A stretch of DNA of 64,000 bases from Paracoccus tegillarcae. Lineage in GTDB: Bacteria; Pseudomonadota; Alphaproteobacteria; Rhodobacterales; Rhodobacteraceae. Below the pieces are notes generated by a model, which saw nothing but the letters and a program-made list of their open reading frames with translations, searched no databases and was not told the origin of the DNA. Positions 1 through 8,528 of the stretch are shown one piece after another; position 1 is the first letter of the stretch, and the number at the start of each line of letters is the position of its first letter. The stretch covers positions 1 to 64,000 of the forward strand of contig NZ_CP025409.1 of the NCBI RefSeq assembly GCF_002847305.1, in the 5' to 3' direction. Position numbers and translations under genes: made by a program.

Positions 1-62
1 TCGACCACGCAATCGCGCTCGGCCGCGTGCCACGCCGCCGGATCGAGCAATAACCTCCGATC

Positions 63-885
63 GGTTATGTCGCAAACTTTGACAGCATTTGAGTGATATC
101 TCTGGACTCGCTTCTGCTACGCGGCGAGCGCTGCGAATTGAGCAAACGGACAGAGTTCGGGTGTCAGTTGACCTTTTCGGATCATGTTGGCCACCTCGAT
201 ACCTTCGAGTGCCGCCGAAGCTGATGCGAAGGATTTGAAACCAAGCATAGGGCGGATGCGCTTCTTGATGGTCCGGTGGTCCTGCTCGACCATGTTATTG
301 AGGAATTTGATCCTTACCATCTCGATGGGGATCGGGCAGCCGAAGCGTCTCAGCATGCGGTTGATGGCGTTGATGCCGGCCGTGTTGGCGCCGCTCTTGT
401 CGATGACGATCTTTCGCGGCAGGCCGTTCACCTCCAGAGCTCTGGCGAAGAACTTCGTCGCTGCGGTCTTGTTGCGTCGCTTCGAGAGCATGAAGTCCAG
501 GGTTTTGCCAAACTTGTCGACGGCACGATAGAGGTAGACCCACTCGCCTTTCACCCGGATGTAGGTTTCGTCCATGCGCCAGGATCGGTCGGACGGACGC
601 TTGCGGCGACGCGCCTGCTCGGCGACCAGAGGCGAGTACTTCGTGACCCAGCGGTTCAAAGTGGCGTGATCCACCCGAACGCCACGTTCAGCCATTATTT
701 CTTCGAGGTCGCGGTACGACACCGAATAGCGGACGTAGAAGAACACCGCGAAAAGGATCACATCTTTCGGGAACTGGGCGCCCTTGAACGAGATCATGGC
801 TGGCTCTCCCTCCCCCCCCGTTTCACAGCAAGACGGTCGGATGCAGAGCTGACGCCCGTCAACCGTCAAAGTTTGCGACAGAGCC
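63..885. mobile_element. IS6-family insertion sequence, intact
   Basis: Complete 823-bp element bounded by 21-bp terminal inverted repeats at 63-83 and 865-885. Their inner 16 bases (TGTCGCAAACTTTGAC) are identical and the outer bases start GG as in IS6 elements. Length and single transposase gene fit the family. The 8 bases flanking each side (CTCCGATC and GAAGCCGG) do not match, so the expected 8-bp target duplication is missing. This is what replicative transposition followed by deletion or recombination leaves. The flank at 1-62 may be the 3' end of another gene, but too little is present to say. Confidence 0.9.
117..797 (-). CDS. IS6-family DDE transposase
   Basis: Transposase of the surrounding element, about 226 residues. 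The catalytic triad is visible as Asp in WRMDETY, Asp in IVIDKSG and Glu in NMVEQDHR, with the family's K/R-rich segment after the Glu. The N-terminal part carries the ISFKGAQFPKDVIL start typical of IS6 proteins and a helix-turn-helix-like stretch. The start at 797 is chosen because GGAGAG lies just upstream and family members begin with this Met; the frame stays open to 869 but that extension overlaps the right inverted repeat. IS6 enzymes move by cointegrate formation, consistent with its place at the edge of cargo DNA. Confidence 0.93.
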   Translation of the reverse strand: MISFKGAQFPKDVILFAVFFYVRYSVSYRDLEEIMAERGVRVDHATLNRWVTKYSPLVAEQARRRKRPSDRSWRMDETYIRVKGEWVYLYRAVDKFGKTLDFMLSKRRNKTAATKFFARALEVNGLPRKIVIDKSGANTAGINAINRMLRRFGCPIPIEMVRIKFLNNMVEQDHRTIKKRIRPMLGFKSFASASAALEGIEVANMIRKGQLTPELCPFAQFAALAA

Positions 886-987
886 GAAGCCGGTTGCGAT
901 CAGTCACATCCTGCGCAAGATCGGAGCTGTCGCCGGTGCGCAGGCGCTGCATGACGCCTTCGCCATAGTGGGCTTCGATATGGAAGG

Positions 988-1293
988 TCACCACCTCACA
1001 GGGCATGAGAAGTGTGTTATTTTGGCGACCCAATCAGCGATAGGCCCATACCACCCCTGTGACGATTTGCGCAAAGTCATGGCAGGCATCACCGCCGAAA
1101 CCGTTCGATCTGACCGCTTCCGGTTCCATCGCCAGGGCATCAGTTCATCGACCTTTGTGATCTCGTAGTCTGGTATGCTTGCGAGGGTGTCGGCGAGCCA
1201 AGCGTTGAGATCGGCTCCGCTGAGCTTGGCCGTTTCGATCAGGGTGTAGGGCGGAAAGATGGAGAAACCAGCAGCCGTCAAGCATCTCTGCAT
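988..1293 (-). pseudogene. IS66-family transposase (TnpC) C-terminal fragment
   Basis: Only the last part of an IS66 transposase survives. At about 1123-1266 the frame reads the family's C-terminal block: YTLIETAKLSGADLNAWLAD, then an LMPWRW end. The normal upstream 400 or more residues and the catalytic core are absent, and the reading frame runs on past the usual stop to 988. The flanking 886-987 shows no recognisable gene. It is a relic marking an older insertion at the left edge of the PHB/lactate cargo. Confidence 0.75.
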
Positions 1294-1346
1294 AGGGTCA
1301 CGCCGTCGCGCTTACCCCAAACGATCTAGACCGAAGCTGAAGGTGA

Positions 1347-3101
1347 TTATCCCGCCCGCACATAGCTGCCGGGTGCCGGCTCGATCGGTTTCAGCGCTCC
1401 GCTACCAGGCACATAGGCCGGAACCTTCTTGCCCTTGCTGTGGCTTTCGATCCACTCCGCCCAGTTCGGCCACCACGACCCCTGATGCGCCTCGGCCTTG
1501 GTCAGCCAGTCCTGCGGATCGGCCGGATAGGCAGCCGCGCTGGTCCAGAACCCGTATTTCGGCCGTTTTGCCGGCGGGTTGATCACCCCCGCGATATGCC
1601 CCGATCCGCCCAGAACAAAGGTCGTGTCACCGCCCAGCAAGCCGGTCGTCGGATAGATCGAGTTCCAGGGCGCGATGTGATCCTCTTTCGTCGCAAAGAC
1701 ATAGAAGGGGATATCGATCTTGCCGATGTCGATGGGCACGCCGTCCATGGTCAGGTGCCCGGCCTTGCGCAAGCCGTTCTCGATATAGATCTTTTCCAGA
1801 TACCACAGCAGCATGGCCGCCGGCAGGCGGGTGCTGTCGCCGTTCCAGAACAGCAGATCGAAGGCGGGCGGCTTGCGGCCCATCAAGTAATTCATCACGT
1901 GGAAGGACCAGATCAGGTCATTTTCCCGGATCATCGAGAACATGTCCTGCAGATGGTGGTTTTCCAGATAGCCCTTTTCGGCCATGTGTTCGCGCAGAAC
2001 CTGCAGCCGGTCGCGGTCGATGAAAACGCCGATCTCGCCCACATCGGTGAAATCGACCATCGTGGCCAGCGTCGTCGCGGTCTTGACCCGCTTGTCGCCC
2101 TTGGCCGCCATATAGGCCAGCGTCGCCGTCACCAGAATTCCGCCGATGCAGAAGCCGAGAATGTCGAACTCGTCCTCGCCGGTCGCATCGGTGATCGCGT
2201 CCAGCGCGGTCAGCGGGCCAAGGCGCATGTAATCCTCGAAGCTCAGCGCCGCGTGCTGCTTGGTCGGGTTGACCCAGGAAATCAGGAAAACGCTGTGGCC
2301 CTGCTCCAGCATATAGCGGACGAGGCTGTTTTCGGGCTTCATGTCGAAGATATAGTATTTGTTGATCCAGGGCGGCACGAACAGCAGCGGGCGCTTGAAC
2401 TGGGTCTTGGTCAGCGGTTCGTAGTGGATCAACTGGATCAATTCGTTCTGATAGATCACCTGCCCCGGCGTCGTGGCCAGATCGCGCCCGACCTCGAAGG
2501 CCGCGCGGTCGGTCATGTTGATGTCCAGCCGCCCGTCGCCGCGTTCCAGATCGTCCAGCAGGTTGCGGAACCCGTCCAGCAGGCTGCGGCCATCGGTTTC
2601 CAGGAAACGCTCACGCGCGGCGGGGTTCAACGCCAGATAATTGCTGGGCGACAGCGCGCTGAGCAACTGCCGGGTATAGAACCGCACGCGCAGGCTGTCC
2701 TTGTCACCCTCGGGCAGGGTCTCGATCAGCCGGTCGGCGGCGCCTTCGATGGCCAGATGCACGTCGCGCAGGCCACGGCTGACCGGATCGCTGGCCCAGC
2801 GGTCATCGCGGAAGCGGCGGTCCTTGCTGTCCTCGCCCTCGCCCGTCCATGCGCCTGCCCAGGCCTTGGCGCTGTCGGCCCAAAGATCGATCTGGAACTG
2901 GGCCAGCGCAAAGGGGTTCTGCGCCAGCTTCATCCCTGCGCGCGCATAGGCCTGCGCCACGGTCCCCGAATCCAGCACCGAGAATTCATTGCCCGTCGCT
3001 TTGGCCAGGGCACTGGCGCTGCTGCGCTGCGCAAGCTCCTGCGCCCGCTGCATCAGGCTGGCAAATTCTGCGGTCTGTTCGGCAATTTTGCTTCGGTCCA
3101 T
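1347..3101 (-). CDS. phaC: Class I poly(3-hydroxyalkanoate) synthase PhaC
   Basis: Polymerises (R)-3-hydroxyacyl-CoA, mainly 3-hydroxybutyryl-CoA, into PHA on the granule surface and releases CoA. The 584-residue protein has the usual class I length. The lipase-like box GFCIGG places the nucleophile at Cys318; Asp474 in TKEDHIAP and His502 in GSGHIAG complete the triad, at spacings matching the Ralstonia enzyme. The N-terminal 200 residues are the variable family domain. The start at 3101 has AAGGAG upstream. It is the last gene of the co-directional operon that begins with phaA, 83 bp after lutC, so synthesis may be coupled to lactate oxidation genes or use a weak promoter in that gap. Confidence 0.96.
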   Translation of the reverse strand: MDRSKIAEQTAEFASLMQRAQELAQRSSASALAKATGNEFSVLDSGTVAQAYARAGMKLAQNPFALAQFQIDLWADSAKAWAGAWTGEGEDSKDRRFRDDRWASDPVSRGLRDVHLAIEGAADRLIETLPEGDKDSLRVRFYTRQLLSALSPSNYLALNPAARERFLETDGRSLLDGFRNLLDDLERGDGRLDINMTDRAAFEVGRDLATTPGQVIYQNELIQLIHYEPLTKTQFKRPLLFVPPWINKYYIFDMKPENSLVRYMLEQGHSVFLISWVNPTKQHAALSFEDYMRLGPLTALDAITDATGEDEFDILGFCIGGILVTATLAYMAAKGDKRVKTATTLATMVDFTDVGEIGVFIDRDRLQVLREHMAEKGYLENHHLQDMFSMIRENDLIWSFHVMNYLMGRKPPAFDLLFWNGDSTRLPAAMLLWYLEKIYIENGLRKAGHLTMDGVPIDIGKIDIPFYVFATKEDHIAPWNSIYPTTGLLGGDTTFVLGGSGHIAGVINPPAKRPKYGFWTSAAAYPADPQDWLTKAEAHQGSWWPNWAEWIESHSKGKKVPAYVPGSGALKPIEPAPGSYVRAG

Positions 3102-3184
3102 TCCGGGTCTCCTTGGGGGTAGCTAGGACGACCGGCTCTGCTGGCAACGGCCGGCGGTGGTGGGGACTGGCAACCGGCAGGTTG

Positions 3185-3832
3185 TCAGTCTGTGCTTGCA
3201 ACAAGGATCACATGCAGGAAGCCCGGCCCATGCGCCCCGCGCACATAGCTCCCCTCGATATCGGTCGTGCCGCTGGGTCCGGTGATCAGGATCGCGTTGC
3301 GCGGATGGGGCCGCTCGGCCAGCTGCGCAGCATAGTCCTCGAGATGGGACAGGATATCGGATTCCTGCAGCACCACGATATGATGCAGGGGCAGGAAAGA
3401 CAGCAAGATCGGCGTATCGGCGCCCGAATGCACGATCATGGACCCGCTTTCGGCGATACCCCAAAGCGCCTTTCCGAGCGCTGCCGGCTGGTCCGGGGCA
3501 AGAGTGGTGCCGGTGTCAAGGCCCGTCCAGTCGAGTGCGGTCAGCGCCGGCGTCGGTTCCACGGCCAGTGACAGTGACAGGCCGTGTCCCGACAGATAGC
3601 GCCGCACAGCGTCGGGAACGGCTTCCATGCCGCCAACGCGGTCAATCGTCGTGCCGATCGCCTCAGCCTTCAGGATGAAGGCATCTAACAGCCCCTCAGC
3701 GACCAGTCGGGGGCGGCTGGTGTCGGGATCGGTCAGCAGAGCCTTGGCCTCGGCGGAGATGGCGTCGGGCGCCGGGCGTTCCTGTGGCAGGGCGGCGCGG
3801 ATCGCGGACAGGATGCGGTCGCGGGCGGTCAT
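3185..3832 (-). CDS. lutC: L-lactate utilisation protein LutC
   Basis: LutC/YkgG-type subunit of the LutABC complex that oxidises L-lactate to pyruvate in the cytoplasm. About 215 residues, the normal family size. The central GIAESGSMIVHSG segment and the ITGPSGTTDIEGSYVRGAHGP segment are characteristic of the LUD fold, which is also found in LutB. The start at 3832 overlaps the lutB stop by four bases (ATGA), showing tight translational coupling; a longer frame exists upstream but lies inside lutB. Its place after lutA and lutB is the standard lut order. Confidence 0.93.
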   Translation of the reverse strand: MTARDRILSAIRAALPQERPAPDAISAEAKALLTDPDTSRPRLVAEGLLDAFILKAEAIGTTIDRVGGMEAVPDAVRRYLSGHGLSLSLAVEPTPALTALDWTGLDTGTTLAPDQPAALGKALWGIAESGSMIVHSGADTPILLSFLPLHHIVVLQESDILSHLEDYAAQLAERPHPRNAILITGPSGTTDIEGSYVRGAHGPGFLHVILVASTD

Positions 3833-5262
3833 GGGCGGCTCCCCTTGTGTGCCTGCTGGGCGCGATACTGTTCCATGAAGGTGCGGCCCGCCGGGCGCGG
3901 CAGGTCGCGATGGGCCGTCCAGCCGCCCGCCAGCGGCAGGCGCGCGATCCAGCCTCCCTTGCCGAACAACCGGAGGGCCCGCACGCCGATCCGGCTGGCC
4001 AGCCCGTAAAGACCGGGACGCCGGGCCAGAACGGCCCAGATACCGATGCCGGCGCGAAGGCTTCCCGGTTCCAGCTTTTCTCGCCAACTGCGGATCCGCC
4101 AGGCGCGCAGCAGCGTGGGGATGGGAATCTCGACCGGGCAGACTTCGGCGCAGCGGCCGTTCATGGTGCAGGCATTCGGCAGGTCGCGTGAACCGCCAAG
4201 CCCGTTCAGCACTGGTGTCAGAACCGAACCCATCGGACCGGGATAGGTGCCGCCATAGGCGTGCCCGCCGATCTGGCGATAGACCACGCAATGGTTCATG
4301 CAGGCCCCGCAGCGGATGCAGCGCAGCATCTCGCGGAACTCGTTGTCCAGCATTCTGGTGCGGCCGTTGTCCACCAGCACGATGTGCATCTCCTCGGGAC
4401 CATCGGCATCGCCAGGACGTTTGGGTCCGCAGTGGAATGTCGTGTATTGCGTCAGTTCGCCGCCCGTGGCCGACCGCACCAGCAGGCGCAGCAGGGACAG
4501 GGCATGGGCGGTGGTGGGCACGATTTTCTCGATCCCCGCCGTGACGATATGAATGCGCGGCGGCGTGGTGGTCAGTTCGGCATTGCCTTCGTTCGTCACT
4601 GTGCAGGTGGCACCCGTATCGGCCACCAGAAAGTTCGACCCCGAAATACCGATGTCGGCCCCCAGAAACTTGGCGCGCAATTCGCGCCGCGCGCTTTGCA
4701 CCATGGTGGCCGGATCGTCGGCCGAGGGCGGCGGGTGATGAGCTATCTTGAACAGTTCCGCCACCTGTTCGCGAGTGCGGTGCATCGCGGGCCAGACGAT
4801 GTGGGAGGGGGCCTCTCCGGCAAGCTGGATGATGTGTTCGGCCAAGTCGGTCTCTACCCGCTCGATCCCGGCATCGGCCAAGGCATGCGGCAAACCGATT
4901 TCCTCGCCCAGCATGGATTTCGACCGCGTCACCAGCTTGGCCTTTGCATCCAGGCAGATGCGGGTGATGATTGCCCGCGCTTCGGCATCGTCGGATGCCC
5001 AGTGGACCTTCGCGCCAGATGCGGTGGCGTTGCGCTCGAACTGTTCAAGATAATGGTCCAGATGGGCGATCACGTGATCCTTGATTGCGCGTCCGCGGGC
5101 GCGGGCGGCCTGGAATTCGGGAAACGCCGCCACCGCCACCGCGCGCTTGGCCTCGGCGGTGCCCGTCGTGCGGTCGATGGCGATCTTCAGCGACCGGTCC
5201 GCCAGTGCCGTCTTGGCACGGTTCTTGAACGAAACTTGCACTGATGCCTCTGGTGCGCTCAT
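3829..5262 (-). CDS. lutB: L-lactate utilisation iron-sulfur protein LutB
   Basis: Central subunit of the LutABC L-lactate oxidising complex, 477 residues. The N-terminal 280 residues form the LUD domain (SGSNFLVADTGATCTVTNEGN). Two ferredoxin-type clusters follow: C315-C318-C321-C325 and C365-C371-C375, the latter followed by Pro as in 4Fe-4S proteins. The true start is taken at 5262 rather than at upstream in-frame codons because it follows lutA by five bases and begins like other LutB proteins. It passes electrons from lactate oxidation towards the respiratory chain; the exact acceptor is not known from sequence. Confidence 0.95.
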   Translation of the reverse strand: MSAPEASVQVSFKNRAKTALADRSLKIAIDRTTGTAEAKRAVAVAAFPEFQAARARGRAIKDHVIAHLDHYLEQFERNATASGAKVHWASDDAEARAIITRICLDAKAKLVTRSKSMLGEEIGLPHALADAGIERVETDLAEHIIQLAGEAPSHIVWPAMHRTREQVAELFKIAHHPPPSADDPATMVQSARRELRAKFLGADIGISGSNFLVADTGATCTVTNEGNAELTTTPPRIHIVTAGIEKIVPTTAHALSLLRLLVRSATGGELTQYTTFHCGPKRPGDADGPEEMHIVLVDNGRTRMLDNEFREMLRCIRCGACMNHCVVYRQIGGHAYGGTYPGPMGSVLTPVLNGLGGSRDLPNACTMNGRCAEVCPVEIPIPTLLRAWRIRSWREKLEPGSLRAGIGIWAVLARRPGLYGLASRIGVRALRLFGKGGWIARLPLAGGWTAHRDLPRPAGRTFMEQYRAQQAHKGSRP

Positions 5263-5267
5263 GATTC

Positions 5268-6035
5268 TCAGCCCTCCTCGCCGATGGCGGGACCGTCGGC
5301 CCGGCCCGCCAGAACCTCGATGGTGTGGAAACAGCGCGTCCTTGCGCCCCGGCGGTTCAGCTTGCCTGCCATGTTCATCAGGCATCCCAGATCTCCCGCC
5401 AGAAGCAGGTCGGCCTCGGTCCGCTCGATCGCCTCGGCCTTTTCGGTGACGATCGCGTTCGAGATGTCGGAATACTTGACGCAGAACGTGCCGCCAAAGC
5501 CGCAGCAGACATCATTGCCTTCCAGTCCCCGCATCTGCAGGCCCTCGACTTCCGCCAGAAGCGCACGGGGTTGCGCGGCGATGCCCAGTTCGCGCAGCCC
5601 TGCGCAACTGTCGTGATAGGTGGCCGTCGCCTCGAGGCGGCGGCCCTTGGTGTGGAAGCCCATGACATCCACCAGAAAGCTGGTAATCTCGTGGGTTTTC
5701 GCAGCCATGGCTTCGGCGCGGGGCGCCCAGACCGGATCGTTGGCCAACAGGTCCGGATAGCCGTGCACGATGGTTCCCGCGCAGGAGCCCGAGGGCAGGA
5801 CAATATAGTCGAAGCCCTCGAAAGCAGCGATGGTCTGTCGCGCCAGTGCTGCTGCATCCTTTTCGTCCCCGCTGTTCAGGGCCGGTTGCCCGCAACAGGT
5901 CTGCGCCTGCGGCACCTCGACCCGGCATCCAGCCTCTTCCAGAAGCTGGATGGCGGAGAACCCGATGCTGGGGCGGATGGCATCCACGAGACAGGTCACG
6001 AAAAGACCGACGCGGGGGTTTGGCTGTCCGGACAT
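5268..6035 (-). CDS. lutA: L-lactate utilisation protein LutA (CCG-domain)
   Basis: LutA/YkgE subunit of the L-lactate oxidising complex, 255 residues. Two cysteine-rich CCG domains are visible: C47-C48-G49 in AQTCCGQPA and C177-C178-G179 in NDVCCGFGGTF, the type of ligand set that binds noncubane iron-sulfur clusters in this family. It follows lldP by seven bases and precedes lutB by five, so permease and all three oxidase subunits are one translational unit. Length and motif spacing are those of the family. Confidence 0.95.
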   Translation of the reverse strand: MSGQPNPRVGLFVTCLVDAIRPSIGFSAIQLLEEAGCRVEVPQAQTCCGQPALNSGDEKDAAALARQTIAAFEGFDYIVLPSGSCAGTIVHGYPDLLANDPVWAPRAEAMAAKTHEITSFLVDVMGFHTKGRRLEATATYHDSCAGLRELGIAAQPRALLAEVEGLQMRGLEGNDVCCGFGGTFCVKYSDISNAIVTEKAEAIERTEADLLLAGDLGCLMNMAGKLNRRGARTRCFHTIEVLAGRADGPAIGEEG

Positions 6036-6042
6036 GACGACC

Positions 6043-7812
6043 TCAGCGTTTTTGGGTGGCGGGAACAGCCCCGCGATTGCGCGACATCAGGAAAAGCACG
6101 GCGGCCGGCCAGATCAACACGGCGATCCACCACAGGTTCAGCCCGCCCGCCAGGATAGCAAGACCAAGAAAGCCACCCTGGACGATATAATAGAACATCG
6201 GGATCAGGGTCATGCGGATGATTTCGCCCTCGCGGTCCACAAGCCCCACCGTGGCCGAGGCTGCCACCACGTTGTGCACGCAGATCATATTCCCTGCCGC
6301 ACCGCCGATGGCCTGCAGCGCAACAACCAATCCGGCCCCGGCCGCGCCCAGACCGATCTGTTCAGCGGTCGAGAACTGGAACAACGAGAACATCATGTTC
6401 GAAATCGTGTTCGATCCGGCGACGAAGGCGCCCATCGACCCGATCAGCGGCGCGAACATCGGCCAGGCACTGCCGACCACGGCCGAGACGCTTTCGGCGA
6501 GCACGATCGGCATCGACGCCATCGTGTCCGAGGCAGAGTTGATGAACACCTGCACCATCGGCACCGCCAACAGCAGTGCCGGGGCCGCCGCGATCATTGT
6601 CGATCCCGACGTACGCAATGCCTTGCCGTAATCGGCCGGACGCATTCGATGGAACAGGAAGGTGAACAGCGAAGCGAGGATCAGCACCGTTCCAGGCAGA
6701 TACAGCCATTGCACGCGGGCATTGATGCCCGACCCGAACAGATCATCGAAGGCCATGGTCCGTTCCGGGGCGGTCAGCCAGGCCTTGAAATCGGGAATCG
6801 TGCGCGTCGCGACCAGCAGAAGAACCACGAATATGTAGGGCGCCCAGGCCTTGAGCAACGACATCATCTCAAGCCCGGCACGGTGATCCTCCAGATCGTC
6901 CAGCTTGCCGACCCATTTTCCGTCCCACTGTTCGCGGGGCGGGAAGTCGAAGGACTCCTTCGGGATCAGGAAGCCGGCCCGTGCGGCGGGAACGACGATC
7001 AGCAGCCCGATGATGCCGCCCACCAGGGACGGAAATTCCGGGCCAAGCAGGCTGGCAATGATCCAGTACGGAACGGTGAAAGCAAGCCCGGCGAACAGCG
7101 CGAATTTCCAGATTCGGAACCCTTCGGTGAAGGACCGCCGGGAACCGAAGAACCGCGTCATCATGCCGATCATGATCAACGGGATCAGAAAGCCGATCAG
7201 GCCATGCAGTGTGGCAACCTTGACAGCAATCTCGACCAGATAGTCAGCGAAGGCCATCGGTGCGATGGTCTGTTCGACAATAGCCTGACCCGAAAGCCCG
7301 GTATTGACACCGACAAGAATCGGCGTGCCGACTGCCCCGAATGACACAGGCGTGGACTGCATGATCAGCGTTACCAGCACCGCAGCCATGGCCGGAAAGC
7401 CGATGGCAACTAGCAGTGGCGCAGCGATGGCCGCGGGCGTTCCGAACCCGGACGCCCCCTCGATCAGCGATCCGAACAACCAGGCGATGATGATCGCCTG
7501 TACCCGCCGGTCAGGCGAAATGCTGGTGAACCCTGCCCGGATCGACCGGATACCGCCGCTTTCCTCCAATGTATAGAGCATCAGGATCGCGCCGAAGATG
7601 ATGTAGAGCAGGCTGACTGCGGTCACGGCACCGTTCACGGTGGCGCCAAGTATCTTGTTGAGGTCCGTGCCCCAGACCAAAAGCGCGGTCGCGGCCGTGA
7701 CCAGATAGGCAACGCCCATCGAAAGCTTGGCCGAGCGTGCGAGCACCACCAAGAGCAGAAACACTGTGGCGATTGGCAGCAGGGCCAAGGCGAATGTGAA
7801 GACTTGGGACAT
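6043..7812 (-). CDS. lldP: L-lactate permease LldP
   Basis: Integral membrane protein of 589 residues in the lactate permease family, importing lactate (and probably glycolate) with protons. The sequence is a run of about a dozen hydrophobic segments starting at residue 3, with family blocks such as [20 protein letters not shown] and the C-terminal [23 protein letters not shown] sits just before the ATG at 7812. It is directly followed by lutABC, which matches the permease-oxidase arrangement known for lactate loci. Confidence 0.96.
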   Translation of the reverse strand: MSQVFTFALALLPIATVFLLLVVLARSAKLSMGVAYLVTAATALLVWGTDLNKILGATVNGAVTAVSLLYIIFGAILMLYTLEESGGIRSIRAGFTSISPDRRVQAIIIAWLFGSLIEGASGFGTPAAIAAPLLVAIGFPAMAAVLVTLIMQSTPVSFGAVGTPILVGVNTGLSGQAIVEQTIAPMAFADYLVEIAVKVATLHGLIGFLIPLIMIGMMTRFFGSRRSFTEGFRIWKFALFAGLAFTVPYWIIASLLGPEFPSLVGGIIGLLIVVPAARAGFLIPKESFDFPPREQWDGKWVGKLDDLEDHRAGLEMMSLLKAWAPYIFVVLLLVATRTIPDFKAWLTAPERTMAFDDLFGSGINARVQWLYLPGTVLILASLFTFLFHRMRPADYGKALRTSGSTMIAAAPALLLAVPMVQVFINSASDTMASMPIVLAESVSAVVGSAWPMFAPLIGSMGAFVAGSNTISNMMFSLFQFSTAEQIGLGAAGAGLVVALQAIGGAAGNMICVHNVVAASATVGLVDREGEIIRMTLIPMFYYIVQGGFLGLAILAGGLNLWWIAVLIWPAAVLFLMSRNRGAVPATQKR

Positions 7813-7998
7813 CTTTCCTCCTCAGAAGCGTCGGGCCGATCCGGCCCTGTGGGGGTCTGCGACAACGCAGCCGATATTCTCGGGCGTGCCGGATTCGTGG
7901 CGCACCATGGTCGGGGTCGAATGGTCGATCACCAGCAGGAGCGCGCCGATGCTCTTGTGCGCGTCGCGGTACAGGATGGGGTCACCCGACCTCGTCGC

Positions 7999-8463
7999 TC
8001 AAGCGCCGCGCAAGTCCTTGACGGCCGCATCCACCTCAACTGCAAACCGTTTCTGAGTTTCGGTCATCGCCACCAGCGATTCCTCCGAAAGCCGCTGCAT
8101 CAGCGCGAGAGCCTTGTCGGCCGCGTCCGAAAGAACCTTGATATTGTTCCCAGACGCCTCGGAGCGGACGGATGTGTCGAGCCGCTTCATGCTGTCTGTT
8201 GCGGCAGCCGTCATCTCGTCGAAAATCTGGAACTGACGCTCGATCTGCAACCGGTAGAGGGATCTTGCGTGCTCGTTGGCACTGGCCAGGGCATCCAGCC
8301 GTTTCTGCCACATCTTCAGCATTGAGGCGGGATCGAGGCCGTCAACATTCTGACGGCGGAACCAGTCCGCCATGCCCTGAGAGTTCATGAACGGAAACAG
8401 GGATGTCGGATCAAACGCCTTGAGCGCTTCATTGAAATCCATGGTGGGCTTCTTGTCGGTCAT
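7999..8463 (-). CDS. Phasin family protein
   Basis: Small helical protein of 154 residues that likely coats PHB granules. It has no membrane segment; it is rich in Ala, Gln and charged residues arranged in amphipathic helices, with a phasin-type middle (MWQKRLDALASANEHARSLY and MTAAATDSMKRLD). The surrounding phaA, phaB and phaC support a granule role. The frame stays open for 58 codons after its TGA, across the 186-bp gap to lldP, which is unusual. A signal for the family is weak by nature, so it could also be another helical granule-associated protein. Confidence 0.8.
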   Translation of the reverse strand: MTDKKPTMDFNEALKAFDPTSLFPFMNSQGMADWFRRQNVDGLDPASMLKMWQKRLDALASANEHARSLYRLQIERQFQIFDEMTAAATDSMKRLDTSVRSEASGNNIKVLSDAADKALALMQRLSEESLVAMTETQKRFAVEVDAAVKDLRGA

Positions 8464-8528
8464 TGCAGGCTCCTGTTGCTGTGCTGACGGGAGGCATCGG
8501 GCGATCCGCTGTGGCCGCCCGATCCCGG

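Noticed and set aside
3..53. Open frame ending VPRRRIEQ then stop just before the IS6 element
   Set aside because: Only about 16 codons are visible; another frame is also open, so a gene end cannot be claimed.
1440..3122. Long plus-strand open frame opposite phaC, and similar ones opposite lutB, lpd, aceE and phaA
   Set aside because: Antisense shadows of GC-rich genes; Arg/Ala/Gln-rich, no ribosome site and no family resemblance.
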